64,000 nucleotides of DNA from JAOPZW01 sp963788935 (GTDB lineage Bacteria > Actinomycetota > Thermoleophilia > Solirubrobacterales > Solirubrobacteraceae): assembly GCA_963788935.1 (NCBI GenBank), contig CAWBIM010000017.1, forward strand, positions 440,122-504,121, read 5' to 3'. This document shows, one piece after another, positions 8,080-17,613 of the stretch. Every line of letters begins with the position of its first letter. Position 1 is the first letter of the stretch. A model generated the notes under the pieces. The model searched no databases, was not told the DNA's origin, and saw only the letters and a list, made by a program, of their open reading frames with translations. Made by a program: the position numbers and the translations under genes.

Positions 8080-10438
8080 ATGGACCTGAGCGACAGCCCG
8101 GAGCAGGCCCGCTACCGCGAGACCGTGCGCGCCTGGCTGGCCGAGCACCGCGCCGAGGCGCCGGCCCCGAGCGGCAGCAACGAGGACGGCGCGTACATCG
8201 CCGCGCGGCGCCGCTGGCAGGGCGCGCTGGCCGAGGGCGGCCTCGCCGGCGTCACGTGGCCGGCCGAGTACGGCGGCCGGGGCCTCGGGCCGATCGAGCA
8301 CGTCATCGTCAACCAGGAGATCTCGGCCGCCGGCGTGCCCGGGATCCTCGACACGATCGGCGTGGGCATGCTCGGCCCGACGCTCATCGGCCACGGGACC
8401 GACGCCCAGAAGGCGCGCTACCTCGGCCCGATGCTGCACGGCGACGAGGTCTGGTGCCAGCTGTTCTCCGAGCCCGCCGCGGGCTCGGACCTCGCCGGGA
8501 TCCAGGCCCGCGCGCGGCGCCAGGAGGACGGCTCGTGGCGCCTCAGCGGGCAGAAGGTGTGGACGACGAACGCCCAGTTCGCCTCGTTCGGGCTGCTGCT
8601 CGCCCGCACCGACCCCGACGTCCCCAAGCACAAGGGCCTGACGATGTTCGTCGTGCCGATGGACGCGGCCGGCGTGACCGTCCGCGGCCTGCGGCAGATC
8701 TCGGGCGAGGCCGAGTTCAACGAGGTCTTCTTCGACGACGTGCGCCTGGAGGAGGACGCCGTCGTCGGCCAGGTCGACGACGGCTGGCGGACCGCGCTGA
8801 CGACGCTCATGTTCGAGCGCCTCACGATCGGCCTCGGCACCGAGGGCCTCGGCTACAAGGAGGGCCGCTTCGCGCAGGCGCTCGCCGCCGACGCGACCGC
8901 GCGGCGCGACCCCGACGTCCGCCGCCGCCTCGGCGAGATCGCCGCCGACCTCATCGCGGTGAAGTTCGGCGGCTACCGGGCCCTGACCGCGCTCCAGCGC
9001 GGCCAGATCCCCGGCCCGGAGGCCGGTCTCGCGAAGGTCACGCTCGTGAACGCGGCGATCGCGGCGGGCGAGCTCGTCGCCGACACGATGGGCCCCGACG
9101 CGCTCGAGGACGGCGAGGAGTGGTCGTACATGATCTCGTTCCTGCCGGGGCTGAAGTCGGCGGGCGGGACCGAGGAGATCCTGCGCAACACGATCGGCGA
9201 GCGCGTGCTCGGGCTGCCGCCGGAGCCGCGCCTGGACAAGGGCATCCCGTTCAGCGAGCTGCGCAGCCGGGAGCGCGAGGCGGCCGCGGCGGAGCATCGT
9301 GCGATGAACCTCGCCCTGTCCGACGAGCAGGAACTGCTGCGCGAGGCCGCGCGCGGCTCGCTCGCGCGCGCGGGAACGGTGGCCGCCGCCCGCGCCGCCC
9401 TCGAGGACCCCGCCGGCGCGCCCGACCTCTGGCCGCTCGCCGTCGAGGCGGGCTGGCCGGGACTGCTGGTCTCCGAGGACCACGGCGGCGCCGGCCTGGA
9501 CGCCTTCGACGCGATGCTCGTGGCCCAGGAGTGCGGCCGCGTCCTCGCGGGCGTGCCGCTGCTCGGGGTCCTGCCGGCGACGGCGCTGCTCGACGCCGCC
9601 GGCCACGAGCGCCTCGAGGCGGTCGCCGCCGGCGAGGCGCGGGCGGTCTGGCTGCCCGTGCGCCCGCCGGGCGACGCCGACGAGGACCTCGGCTGGACGG
9701 TCGAACGCGCGCAGCGGATGGGTCGCGAGCCCGCCCCGGCCGCGGCGGTCGACGGCGACGCCGTGACGTTCACGGGCACGGTCGCGTGGGTCCCCGACGC
9801 GCCCGGCGCGGACCTGCTCGTCGTCGTCGGGGTGACGGACGACGGCACGCCGGTCGCAGGCGCGGTCGACGCGGCGGACGCCACGATCGAATCGGTGGTG
9901 CGCTACGACGCGACCCGCGCGCTCGGCCACGTCACCGCTCGAGGGCGTGCGCGGGGCACGGCTCGACGTCGCGCCCGAGCAGATCGCGCGCGCGTGGTAC
10001 CTCGCCCAGGCGATCCTCGCGGCCGAGTCGGTCGGTGCGGCGGAGGCGGCGCTCGAGATGGCCGTCGCCTACGCCAAGGAGCGCTTCACGTTCGGCCGCG
10101 CGATCGGCTCCTACCAGGCGATCAAGCACGGCCTGACCGAGGTGCTGCGCCTGCTCGAGAACGGGCGCTCGCTGCTGTACTACGCGGGCTGGGCGTACGC
10201 CGACCGGCCGGAGGAGTTCCCGCTCGCCGCGAGCGCGGCGCGCTCGACCGCCGGCCACGCGCTCGACGTCGCCGCGCGCCAGAACATCACCACGCACGGC
10301 GGGATCGGCGCGACGTGGGAGCACGACGCGCCGCTGTTCTTCCGCCGCGCGCAGCTGTCGCGCCGGCTGCTCGGCGGGACGGCGGATGCGACCGACCGCG
10401 TCGCGGGCGAACTGCTCGCCGCGGCCGACGCGGCGTAG
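8080..10438 (+). CDS. Two-domain acyl-CoA dehydrogenase (tandem ACAD); one frameshift
   Basis: GAGGAGGGG precedes ATG 8080. The first unit (about 405 aa) is a complete acyl-CoA dehydrogenase with FAD/acyl motifs such as QLFSEPAAGSDLAGIQARAR, QKVWTTNAQF and AGGTEEILRNTIGERVLGLP. A second unit begins MNLALSDEQELLREAARGSL at 9304 in the same frame with no stop between. It continues to KERFTFGRAIGSYQAIKHGL and a C-terminal helical domain. A frameshift near 9935 (GHVT to LEGVRGARLDV) breaks the second unit. Mycobacterial FadE34-type enzymes are similar natural fusions of two ACAD units. Alternatively, the stop between two adjacent genes was lost by an indel. Confidence 0.85.
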
Positions 10439-10444
10439 GCCGGG

Positions 10445-11260
10445 TCAGCCCTTGTCGCCGCCGCGCCCGCGGGCGCGGCGCGCGGCGGGCAGGAGGATCG
10501 AGCGCGGGACGTAGCGGCCGCCGGTGGCGAGCGCCTTCGTCGCCGTGCCGGGGACGACCGAGCGCCGCCCGCGGAGCATCCCGCGGACCGCGGCGGCCGC
10601 GACCTCCTCGGGCGCCTCGGAGACGAAGCCGGGGACGAGCGACTCGACGCCCTCGGTGCCGGCGATCTCGCCGAACTCGGTCGGGACCGGGCCGGGCGCG
10701 AGCACCGTGCACGAGACGCCGCTGCCGGCGAGCTCGGCGTGGAGCGCCTCGGAGAAGGACTGGACGAACGCCTTCGTCGCCGCGTACGTGGCCATGCCCG
10801 GCACCGGCTGGAACGCGGCGAGCGACGCGACGTTGAGGATCGCGCCCGCGCGGCGCTCGACCATCGGCCCGAGGAACGCGAGGGTGAGCTCGTGGACGGC
10901 GGCGACGTTGAGCTGCACCATCGCCGCCTCCATGGCCGGGTCGGCCTCGGCGGTGCGCCCGTAGGACCCGAAGCCCGCGTTGTTGCACAGGCCGGCGACG
11001 AACTTCTCCGAGGCGCGGACCGCGTCGATCAGCGCGTGCCGCTGCGCCGCGTCGGTGAGGTCGGCGGGGACGGCGAGCGCCTCGACGCCGTGCTCGGCGC
11101 GCAGCGCCGCGGCGAGCTCCTCGAGGCGGTCGGCCCGCCGCGCGACGAGGACCAGCTCGTGCCCGAGCGCCGCGAGCTGGCGGGCCAGCTCGGACCCGAT
11201 GCCCGACGACGCGCCGGTGACGAGCACGACCTGATCCGGTGCGGGGGCGGGGAGGCTCAT
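10445..11260 (-). CDS. Short-chain dehydrogenase/reductase
   Basis: The 271-aa classical SDR has the cofactor motif TGASSGIG (15-22), NNAG (93-96) and the catalytic triad Ser146, Tyr159 and Lys163 (NVASLAAF then YAATK). Arg41-Arg42 after the second strand suggests NADP(H) preference. The C-terminus is Arg/Gly-rich. It converges on the ACAD gene (6 bp between stops) and diverges from the DapA-like gene. The substrate is unknown; lipid or ketone reduction fits the neighbourhood. Confidence 0.88.
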   Translation of the reverse strand: MSLPAPAPDQVVLVTGASSGIGSELARQLAALGHELVLVARRADRLEELAAALRAEHGVEALAVPADLTDAAQRHALIDAVRASEKFVAGLCNNAGFGSYGRTAEADPAMEAAMVQLNVAAVHELTLAFLGPMVERRAGAILNVASLAAFQPVPGMATYAATKAFVQSFSEALHAELAGSGVSCTVLAPGPVPTEFGEIAGTEGVESLVPGFVSEAPEEVAAAAVRGMLRGRRSVVPGTATKALATGGRYVPRSILLPAARRARGRGGDKG

Positions 11261-11339
11261 CGCGCGGCGAGATTACCCGCGGCGGGCGTCGAGCAGCGCC
11301 ATGACCGCCGCGTGAGCGCCACTCGCTAGCGTCCGGGAC

Positions 11340-12215
11340 ATGGAACTGCCCCGGCCCGCCGTCGTCGTCGCCCTGCTCACCCCCTACGACGACGGCGGGG
11401 CCCCCGACCCCGGCGCCCTGCGCGCGCACGTCGACCTCCTGGTCGAAGCCGGCGTCGACGCGCTGATGCCGGGCGGCACCACGGGCGAGAGCGCGCTGCT
11501 CTCCGACGACGAGCTCGCCGGGGTCGTCCGGGCGACGGTCGAGGCGGCCGGCGGGCGGGTCCCGGTCCTCGCGCACGTGGGGCGGCCGGGCACCGCGCCG
11601 ACGCTCGCGCTGGCGCGGCGCGCGCTGGACGACGGCGCCGCCGCGGTGGCCGCCGTCGTCCCGTACTACTACCCGGCGACCGACGACCAGGTCCGGGGCC
11701 ACTACGGCGCGCTGATCGAGGCGCTCGACGCGCCGGTCTACGCGTACACGATCCCGTCGCACACCCACCGCGAGCTCGAGCCCGCGCTGCTCGAGCGCCT
11801 GATCGGCGACGGCCTCGCGGGGCTCAAGGACTCGACGAAGTCGGCCGAGCGCCACCGCGAGTACACCGCGGCCGTGGCCGCGGCGGCCGCGCCGTTCGCG
11901 CTCTTCACGGGGACCGCGACGCTCGCGCTCGAGGCGATCCGCGGGGGATCGGCCGGCGCCGTGCTCGCGCTCGCGAACCTCCATCCCGAGGCGTGCGTGA
12001 CGCTCGTCCGCGCGCTGCGCGACGGCCGCGAGGAGGACGCCGGGCGCGCCCAGGAGGAGATGGCCGCCCATGACGCCGAGCTCAAGGCGGGCGGCCCGAT
12101 CCCGACGCTCAAGCGCGGGGTCGCGGAGCGCCTGGCCGAGCGCGGGGCGACGTACGGCACGACCGTGCGCGGCCCGCTCGCGCCCGTCGGCGCGGGCGCC
12201 GCGGCCGCCGGCTGA
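11340..12215 (+). CDS. Dihydrodipicolinate synthase/N-acetylneuraminate lyase family aldolase
   Basis: The 291-aa TIM-barrel aldolase shows GGTTGES (45-51), the catalytic Tyr136 (VYAYTIPS) and the Schiff-base Lys163 (GLKDST). These mark it as a class I pyruvate-type aldolase of the DapA family. It is not obviously the lysine-pathway enzyme: the surroundings are catabolic and the C-terminus is Ala/Gly-rich. The next gene starts 9 bp downstream and is probably co-transcribed. Confidence 0.85.
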   Translation: MELPRPAVVVALLTPYDDGGAPDPGALRAHVDLLVEAGVDALMPGGTTGESALLSDDELAGVVRATVEAAGGRVPVLAHVGRPGTAPTLALARRALDDGAAAVAAVVPYYYPATDDQVRGHYGALIEALDAPVYAYTIPSHTHRELEPALLERLIGDGLAGLKDSTKSAERHREYTAAVAAAAAPFALFTGTATLALEAIRGGSAGAVLALANLHPEACVTLVRALRDGREEDAGRAQEEMAAHDAELKAGGPIPTLKRGVAERLAERGATYGTTVRGPLAPVGAGAAAAG

Positions 12216-12223
12216 CGGCCGTC

Positions 12224-13279
12224 GTGGGCGCCATCGAGTTCGGCATCTTCGACCACATCACGCGCCCGCCGGGCGTCGACGTGGCGGAGCTCTACGAGGG
12301 TCGGCTCGCGCTCCTGCGCAAGGCCGACGCGGCCGGCTTCCGCGGCTACCACCTCGCCGAGCACCACGGTCACGCGCTCTCGGCGACGCCGTCGCAGACG
12401 GTCTTCCTCTCGGCCGTCGCGCGGGAGACGGAGCGCCTGCGCCTCGGGCTGCTCGTCGCGTGCCTGCCGCTCCATCACCCGGTCCGGCTCGTCGAGGAGA
12501 TCGCGATGCTCGACCAGCTCTCGGGCGGGCGGGTCGACCTCGGGGTCGGGCGCGGGATCTCGCCCTTCGAGCACCGGCTGTTCGGCCATGACCCCGACGC
12601 CTCGCGCGAGCGCTTCGCGGAGCTGCTGCCGCTCGTGCTCGCCGGTCTCGCCACCGGGCGCATGGCGAGCGACGGCGCCGCCGGGGTCACGTTCCCCGAG
12701 GTCGAGCTGCCGGTCGGGCCGGTGCAGCGCCCGTACCCGCCGCTCTGGGCGGCGGGGAACGTCGAGGCCGCGGGGCGCAACGGGCTCAACGTCGTCTCGG
12801 GCATGCCGGTGACGGCGGAGATGCGCCACCGCTACGACGAGCTGTGGGCCGAGAGCCGGCGCGCGGCCGAGCCGCTGAACCCGCACGTCGCGACCCCGCT
12901 CGTGGGCAGCTCGCAGTACGTCGTGATCGCGGACACCGACGCCGAGGCCCGGCGGATCGGCGAGCGCGCGCTCGACGTGCTCGGCGGGTTCCTCGCGCGC
13001 TCGGTCGGCCGTGAGCCGCCGCACCTCCAGGACCCGGACCGGCCGGAGCCGCCGACGCCGCTCGTGCGGGCCGTCCGCTCGCGGGCCCCGGGCGTCCTGC
13101 TGTGCGGCACGGCCGAGACGGTGCGCGACCACTACGTCCGGTACGCCGCCGAGGGCAACGTGAACTACCTCGTCGTCAACGTGCCCTTCGGCGACATGAC
13201 CTTCGCGGAGGCCGAGCGCACCCTCGACGCGTTCATCGCGGTCGTGATGCCCGCGGTACGCGCGGCCGTCAGCCGTTGA
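12224..13279 (+). CDS. Luciferase-like (LLM class) flavin-dependent oxidoreductase
   Basis: The 351-aa protein starts at GTG 12224. It follows the bacterial-luciferase TIM-barrel pattern: EFGIFDHITRPPG, YHLAEHHGHALSATPSQ, LRLGLLVACLPLHHPVRLVE and GGRVDLGVGRGISPFE. Such enzymes use FMNH2 or F420 to oxidise small organics or alkanes. Ending GDMTFAEAERTLDAF is typical. Its 3' end overlaps the convergent VOC gene by 11 bp. Confidence 0.85.
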   Translation: MGAIEFGIFDHITRPPGVDVAELYEGRLALLRKADAAGFRGYHLAEHHGHALSATPSQTVFLSAVARETERLRLGLLVACLPLHHPVRLVEEIAMLDQLSGGRVDLGVGRGISPFEHRLFGHDPDASRERFAELLPLVLAGLATGRMASDGAAGVTFPEVELPVGPVQRPYPPLWAAGNVEAAGRNGLNVVSGMPVTAEMRHRYDELWAESRRAAEPLNPHVATPLVGSSQYVVIADTDAEARRIGERALDVLGGFLARSVGREPPHLQDPDRPEPPTPLVRAVRSRAPGVLLCGTAETVRDHYVRYAAEGNVNYLVVNVPFGDMTFAEAERTLDAFIAVVMPAVRAAVSR

Positions 13280-13706
13280 CCGCGCTCGGCGGCGCGGCGA
13301 TGCCCGTGTCGACGCGCTGGGTCATCCGGATGTGGTTGCCCGAGTCGTCGCGGATCGCGGCGTCGATGCCGTAGAAGCGCTCCATCGGCTCCTGGATGAC
13401 CTCGACGCCCTTGGCGACGACGTCGTCGAAGGTGGCGTGGAGGTCGTCGACCTCGAGGAACAGCGTGCCGCCGACGCCCTTGGCGATCAGGGTGTCGATC
13501 GTCTCGGCCGTGTCGGGGTCGATGAGCGGCGGGCCGACGCGCTCGAGCAGGACGTGCTGCTCGGGGTTGTCGGGCGGCGCGACGGTCAGCCAGCGCATCG
13601 GGCCGAGGTCCATGTCCTCGGTGACCGTGAACCCGAGGACCTGCGTGTAGAAGTCGAGCGCGCGCTGCTGGTCGAGCACGCGGAGGGCGATGATGGGGAT
13701 CTTCAT
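13269..13706 (-). CDS. VOC (glyoxalase/bleomycin-resistance) family protein
   Basis: The 145-aa protein has two beta-alpha-beta-beta-beta units: KIPIIALRVLDQQRALDFYT leading to LGFTVTEDMD, and GTLFLEVDDLHATFDDVVAK leading to AAIRDDSGNHIRMTQ. This is a lactoylglutathione-lyase-like metal-dependent fold. The ATG overlaps the stop of the AraC gene (ATGA), so it is coupled to the regulator. Confidence 0.85.
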   Translation of the reverse strand: MKIPIIALRVLDQQRALDFYTQVLGFTVTEDMDLGPMRWLTVAPPDNPEQHVLLERVGPPLIDPDTAETIDTLIAKGVGGTLFLEVDDLHATFDDVVAKGVEVIQEPMERFYGIDAAIRDDSGNHIRMTQRVDTGIAAPPSAVNG

Positions 13707-14140
13707 GGACGCAGCCCATCACGTCCGGACGGCGTGCGCTTCTCCATTCGTGCTCCGTTGGGCCGCGTCCACTGGGCCGCCCAGCAGCCGGGGATGTGCG
13801 GCGGGAAGCCGGCGATCGTCGCGCGGTAGGCCGTCGGGGTCATCCCCGCGACGCGGCTGAAGGCGGAGCTGAACGAGCCGAGGCTCTGGAAGCCGACCTC
13901 GAGGCAGATCTCCGTGACGGTGAGCTCCGTGTTGCGCAGGAGCTCCTGGGCGCGCTCGACGCGGCGGGTCAGGACGTACTGGTGCGGCGTCTCGCCGAAC
14001 GCCTCCTTGAAGCGGCGGCTGAAGTGGTACGGCGAGACGTGCGCCTGACGGGCGAGCGAGACGACGTCGAGGGGCTCCGAGTACGAGCGGTCGACCAGGT
14101 CCTTCGCGCGGCGGAGGAACGCGGCTTCGCGAGCGTCCAT
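13703..14140 (-). CDS. AraC-family transcriptional regulator
   Basis: The 145-aa protein is essentially a stand-alone AraC DNA-binding domain. Two helix-turn-helix motifs are visible: LDVVSLARQAHVSPYHFSRR and LTVTEICLEVGFQSLGSFSS, then FSRVAGMTPTAYRA. No large ligand domain is present. It is translationally coupled to the VOC protein, a common regulator-effector pair in actinobacteria. Confidence 0.88.
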   Translation of the reverse strand: MDAREAAFLRRAKDLVDRSYSEPLDVVSLARQAHVSPYHFSRRFKEAFGETPHQYVLTRRVERAQELLRNTELTVTEICLEVGFQSLGSFSSAFSRVAGMTPTAYRATIAGFPPHIPGCWAAQWTRPNGARMEKRTPSGRDGLRP

Positions 14141-14350
14141 GGTCCGATCGTAGAGCCGCGGCCGGTGGGGCGTGGCCGTCGGGGCGGGCGTCGTGGAACG
14201 AACATCGTCCGGATGATTTTCGGTGGAGTGGGCTCACCGCCGGCCGCGTGGGCTGGCAGGGTGCGCGTGTTCCCCGACAGGCGGCAGGAGTGGCCCAACT
14301 CGTTGTCGACCCGACGTACCCAGCGAAGTGACGGTTCCCGCCGGCCGCGC

Positions 14351-15460
14351 GTGAGCGCGCAGCCGGGCCGCCGCGTGCGCGCGCTCGCCGCGCTGCTGGG
14401 CCTGCTCGCCGTGCTGTGCGCCACCGTCGCGGGGCCCGCGTTCGCGGATCCGGTGGCGGTCGCCGATACGCCCGTCGCGGCCGGGGACGCGCCCCTCTCC
14501 GATCCGGCGGGCGATGTGACCCCGCCGCCCGCGGCCGCCGACCCCGAGCCTGCTCCGCCCGCCGTCGGCGACCCCGGTCCGGCGGCGCCGACCGACCCGC
14601 CCGTCGGCGGTGAGTCCCTGCCGCCCGGCACCGCCGACCCCGCGCCGACCCCGCCGGGCGCCTCCGACCCCACGCCCGCGCCGCCCGTGACGACGCCCGC
14701 GCCGGTCACGCCCGCGCCGCCCGCCACCGACCCGACCCCGCCGGCGGACGACACGCACGGCCCGAAGCCGACGCACCCGAAGCCGACGCCGTCCGATCCG
14801 ACCGCGACGGATTCGTCGGCGAGCGACCCACCCGCGGCCGGCCCGCCGGCGCCGGCCCCGCCGGACGTCCCGGCGCCCGCGGCCGCCGCCCCGGTCGGCC
14901 ACACGCTCGCCGCCGCCGCGGGGCCGTCGTCGCCGGCCGCCGCCGCCGCGGGACCGGCCCCGCTCGCCTCGGTCGCCCACGCGCCCGTCCTCGTCCGTCC
15001 GGCCGTCGCCCCGCGACCGGCCACGCGCTCGACCCGGACCCTGTTCGCCGCCGGCGCCTCGGCCGGTCTGCTCCCGTTCGCCGCGCACGACGCCGCCCGC
15101 CGCCACGGGCGCGGCGACGAGCGCCGCCCGGTGCTCGACCTCGGCGCGCCCGCCGCGGCTCAGGCGCCGGCCGCCGGCGCGCTCCCCGCCCCGTCCGACC
15201 CCGCGCACCGGCCGGGCCGCGCGCCCGCCCGGCATGGCGGCGGCAGCGGCCGGCCCGCGCCGCCGGCCCCGCTCGCCCCGCCCGGCAACGCCGGCGCCGG
15301 CGGGATCGCGGGGGCGTCCGGCGGCGCCGCCACCGCCGTCTGGTGCGCCCTCCTCGCCGGCACCCTGATCCTCCTCGCCCAGACGTTCGGCCGGCATCGG
15401 TTCCGGCTCGTCGTCGCCGCCCCGCGCGGCGTCGTCCTCCTGCTGCAACGGCCTGGCTGA
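14351..15460 (+). CDS. Secreted Pro/Ala-rich protein with C-terminal membrane anchor
   Basis: From GTG 14351 the 369-aa product has a signal peptide (VSAQPGRRVRALAALLGLLA). A very long low-complexity region of Pro, Ala, Asp and Thr follows (repeats like DPAPTPPGASDPTPAPP), then a C-terminal helix (WCALLAGTLILLAQTF) and a basic tail. It resembles a wall-spanning stalk anchored in the membrane. An earlier ATG at 14213 is in frame but adds an atypical N-terminus. No enzymatic domain is visible. It precedes the peptidoglycan-binding protein, suggesting an envelope role. Confidence 0.55.
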   Translation: MSAQPGRRVRALAALLGLLAVLCATVAGPAFADPVAVADTPVAAGDAPLSDPAGDVTPPPAAADPEPAPPAVGDPGPAAPTDPPVGGESLPPGTADPAPTPPGASDPTPAPPVTTPAPVTPAPPATDPTPPADDTHGPKPTHPKPTPSDPTATDSSASDPPAAGPPAPAPPDVPAPAAAAPVGHTLAAAAGPSSPAAAAAGPAPLASVAHAPVLVRPAVAPRPATRSTRTLFAAGASAGLLPFAAHDAARRHGRGDERRPVLDLGAPAAAQAPAAGALPAPSDPAHRPGRAPARHGGGSGRPAPPAPLAPPGNAGAGGIAGASGGAATAVWCALLAGTLILLAQTFGRHRFRLVVAAPRGVVLLLQRPG

Positions 15461-15483
15461 GCCTCCGTCCCCGGAGGCCCGAA

Positions 15484-15511
15484 GGCACCCCTGCGCCGAC
15501 GCGCGGGTGCC
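15484..15511 (+). terminator. Strong hairpin after the Pro-rich gene
   Basis: GGCACCC pairs with GGGTGCC, and inside it GCGC pairs with GCGC, giving an 11-bp interrupted stem. It lies between the stop at 15460 and the SD of the next gene, with no U-tract. It may attenuate or terminate transcription. Confidence 0.4.
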
Positions 15512-15546
15512 CGCCAGCACCGTTCCCCACCAGGAGACGTTCCTCG

Positions 15547-16548
15547 ATGACATCCGCCCGTCCTCTCGCCCCGAGAGGCACCACGACTCTCACCACGGCG
15601 TTCGCGCTCATCGCGCTCGCCTTCACGCTCACGGCGCTGCGCCCCGCCGACGCCGCCGCCGCCGCGCCCGCGCTCCATCAGGGCATCGGCCTGAAGGCCG
15701 CGCCGAGCCTGCGCGTCGAGCGCCTGCAGCGCGCGCTTCATCGCCGGGGCTACCGCCTCGGCGCGTCCGGGGTCGACGGCCGCTTCGGCCCGGCCACGGC
15801 GCGCGCGGTCCGCCGCCTCCAGGCCCGGCACGGCCTGCGACCCGACGGCATCGCCGGCCCGAAGACCCGCCGGGCGCTGCGCCTGTCGGCGTCGTTCGCG
15901 CCCGCGCGGCCCACCGCGGGCCATCGCGCGCGGCCCGACCGGGCGCCCACCGCGGCCCCGCCGCCGGCCGCCACCCCGGTCACGCCGAAGCCGGCCGCGC
16001 CCGCCACGCCGGCCCCGGCGGGGCCGAGTGCCGCCGCGCCCTCGAGCGACCGCGACCGCTCCATCGTCATCGCGCTGCTCGTCTGCCTCGTCGCGCTCGC
16101 GATCTGGCTCGTGCCGCACCTGCCGCGCCCGCGCCGCCGGCGCGGTCCGGCCGCGGCCCCACCACGCCGCCCGGTCGAAGCCGCGTCCGGTCCCGAACCC
16201 GGCCACCGGGTCATCGCCTACGTCGACGTCACGAGCAGCGACGAGGGCCGCGCCGCGCGCCAGATCGAGCGGGCCTGCGCGGCCCAGGGCTGGGACCTGC
16301 TCGAGGTCATCACCGAGCACGGCGACCGCCCGGCCGACCGCCGCGGCGGCCTCGCGTACGCGGTCGACCGCGTCCGCAGCGGGGACGCCGCCGCGCTCGT
16401 GGTGCGCGACCTCGACGACCTCGGCCGCGGTCGCCGCGACCGCCGCCGGTTCGTGACCGCGCTGCGCGACACCGGGACCCCGCTCGTCGCCTGCGGCCCC
16501 GGCCCGGACCCCGATGCGCCGCGTATCGCGGGGCGTCGCCGGCCGTAG
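15547..16548 (+). CDS. Peptidoglycan-binding, TM and resolvase-like fusion protein
   Basis: An AGGAGA SD precedes ATG 15547. The 333-aa protein has a signal sequence (14-36) and a PG_binding_1 domain (about 53-112, LQRALHRRGYRLGASGVDGR to GIAGPKTRRAL). A Pro/Ala linker, a TM helix (172-190) and a cytoplasmic domain (221-315) follow. The last domain resembles the N-terminal domain of serine recombinases (AYVDVTSSDEG, RRGGLAYAVDRVRSGDAAAL, VVRDLDDLGR). The catalytic YxRVS motif is replaced by YVDVTS and DRLGR by DDLGR, so recombinase activity is unlikely. It could link wall state to the cytoplasm; that is speculation. Confidence 0.75.
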   Translation: MTSARPLAPRGTTTLTTAFALIALAFTLTALRPADAAAAAPALHQGIGLKAAPSLRVERLQRALHRRGYRLGASGVDGRFGPATARAVRRLQARHGLRPDGIAGPKTRRALRLSASFAPARPTAGHRARPDRAPTAAPPPAATPVTPKPAAPATPAPAGPSAAAPSSDRDRSIVIALLVCLVALAIWLVPHLPRPRRRRGPAAAPPRRPVEAASGPEPGHRVIAYVDVTSSDEGRAARQIERACAAQGWDLLEVITEHGDRPADRRGGLAYAVDRVRSGDAAALVVRDLDDLGRGRRDRRRFVTALRDTGTPLVACGPGPDPDAPRIAGRRRP

Positions 16549-16590
16549 GCCGGAGCGTGAGCGCCGGCCCCGACGGCGTCCGGGTCTCGC

Positions 16591-17487
16591 TCAGCCGTCC
16601 GGGAGCGCCTCGACCACGCGCCGGCCGAGCGACCGCTCGAGGTCGCTGTCCGTGTTGAGCCCGAGCGCCTCGAGCTCGGCGAAGCGCGCCTGCGCCGCCG
16701 GCCGCCCGACCAGCTCGAAGAAGTCGCCCAGCGCCGGCGGGAACTCGCTCTCGGGCGGCAGCGTCACCTGGTCGACGTAGGTCTTCGTGCGCGCGATGGC
16801 GTCGCGGTCGAACCGCGCCAGCCGCGCGGCGATCGCCTCGACCTCGGCGTCGAGCGCGTCGTCGGCGATGACCCGGTTGACGTAGCCGTACTCCGCCGCC
16901 CGCGGCCCGTCGAGGTCGTCGGCGACGAGGAGGATCTCGAGCGCCCGCCCGCGGCCGACCAGGCGCGAGAGCCGCGCCATCGGACCCCCGCCCGGCACGA
17001 GGCCCATGCCGACCTCGGGCTGGCCGAGCAGGGTGTTCTCGCGCGCGGCGAACCGGAGGTCGCACGCGAGGACGAACTCGCTCCCGGCGCCGCGGACGCG
17101 GCCGCGGATCGCGGCGATGCTCACCACGGGCGCGCGGGACAGGCGGACGAGGAGATCGAGCCACGCGTGGAGCCCCGTGGGACCGACCCCCAGGGCCACG
17201 GTCCGGGCGGGGTCGTGCTCGGTGTCGTAGTGGGCCAGGTAGAAGTCGGGGTCGGCGCTGTCGAAGACGACGACCCGCAGGTCCGGGTCCTGCTCGATCA
17301 GCCCGACGAGCTCCGCGAGCTCGGCGACGGTCGCCGCCGTGATCGTGTTGATCGGCGGGTGGTCGAACGTCACGCGGCAGGAGCCCGCGCTGGGGCGGTC
17401 GACGCGGAAGTGCGACCAGGACAGCGCCCAGCCTTCGGAGCGGTGGCCGTTCATCGCGGGGTCGGGGCTCGGCTGGCTGCTGCTCAT
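16591..17487 (-). CDS. Enoyl-CoA hydratase/isomerase (crotonase) family protein
   Basis: The 298-aa protein starts at ATG 17487 behind GAGGAGG; the longer open frame adds an unlikely leader. It has a crotonase core: RVTFDHPPINTIT, the oxyanion segment APVVSIAAIRGRVRGAGSEF and LGQPEVGMGLVPGGGPMARL. A C-terminal region continues through RTKTYVDQVTLPPESEF. The glutamates of classical hydratases are not obvious, so the reaction is uncertain. Confidence 0.83.
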   Translation of the reverse strand: MSSSQPSPDPAMNGHRSEGWALSWSHFRVDRPSAGSCRVTFDHPPINTITAATVAELAELVGLIEQDPDLRVVVFDSADPDFYLAHYDTEHDPARTVALGVGPTGLHAWLDLLVRLSRAPVVSIAAIRGRVRGAGSEFVLACDLRFAARENTLLGQPEVGMGLVPGGGPMARLSRLVGRGRALEILLVADDLDGPRAAEYGYVNRVIADDALDAEVEAIAARLARFDRDAIARTKTYVDQVTLPPESEFPPALGDFFELVGRPAAQARFAELEALGLNTDSDLERSLGRRVVEALPDG

Positions 17488-17613
17488 GAGGACCTCCTCG
17501 GGGCGATTGCCCGCACGATCGCCGCCAGGCGCATCGGTCGCGCCCGTGTCGCTCCCTGGTCCGATCACCGGTCACGGGTCACGGGTCGGCGGAGATGGCC
17601 GAGGATGGCGGCC

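Noticed and set aside
14205..14222. Near-palindrome ATCGTCCGGATGAT before the Pro-rich gene
   Set aside because: Lacks the TCAyCC-N5-GGrTGA arrangement; not counted with the regulon sites.
16218..16472. Active site-specific recombinase or mobile element at the resolvase-like domain
   Set aside because: Catalytic Ser and Arg are substituted and the domain is fused to a membrane wall-binding protein; no att-like repeats nearby.
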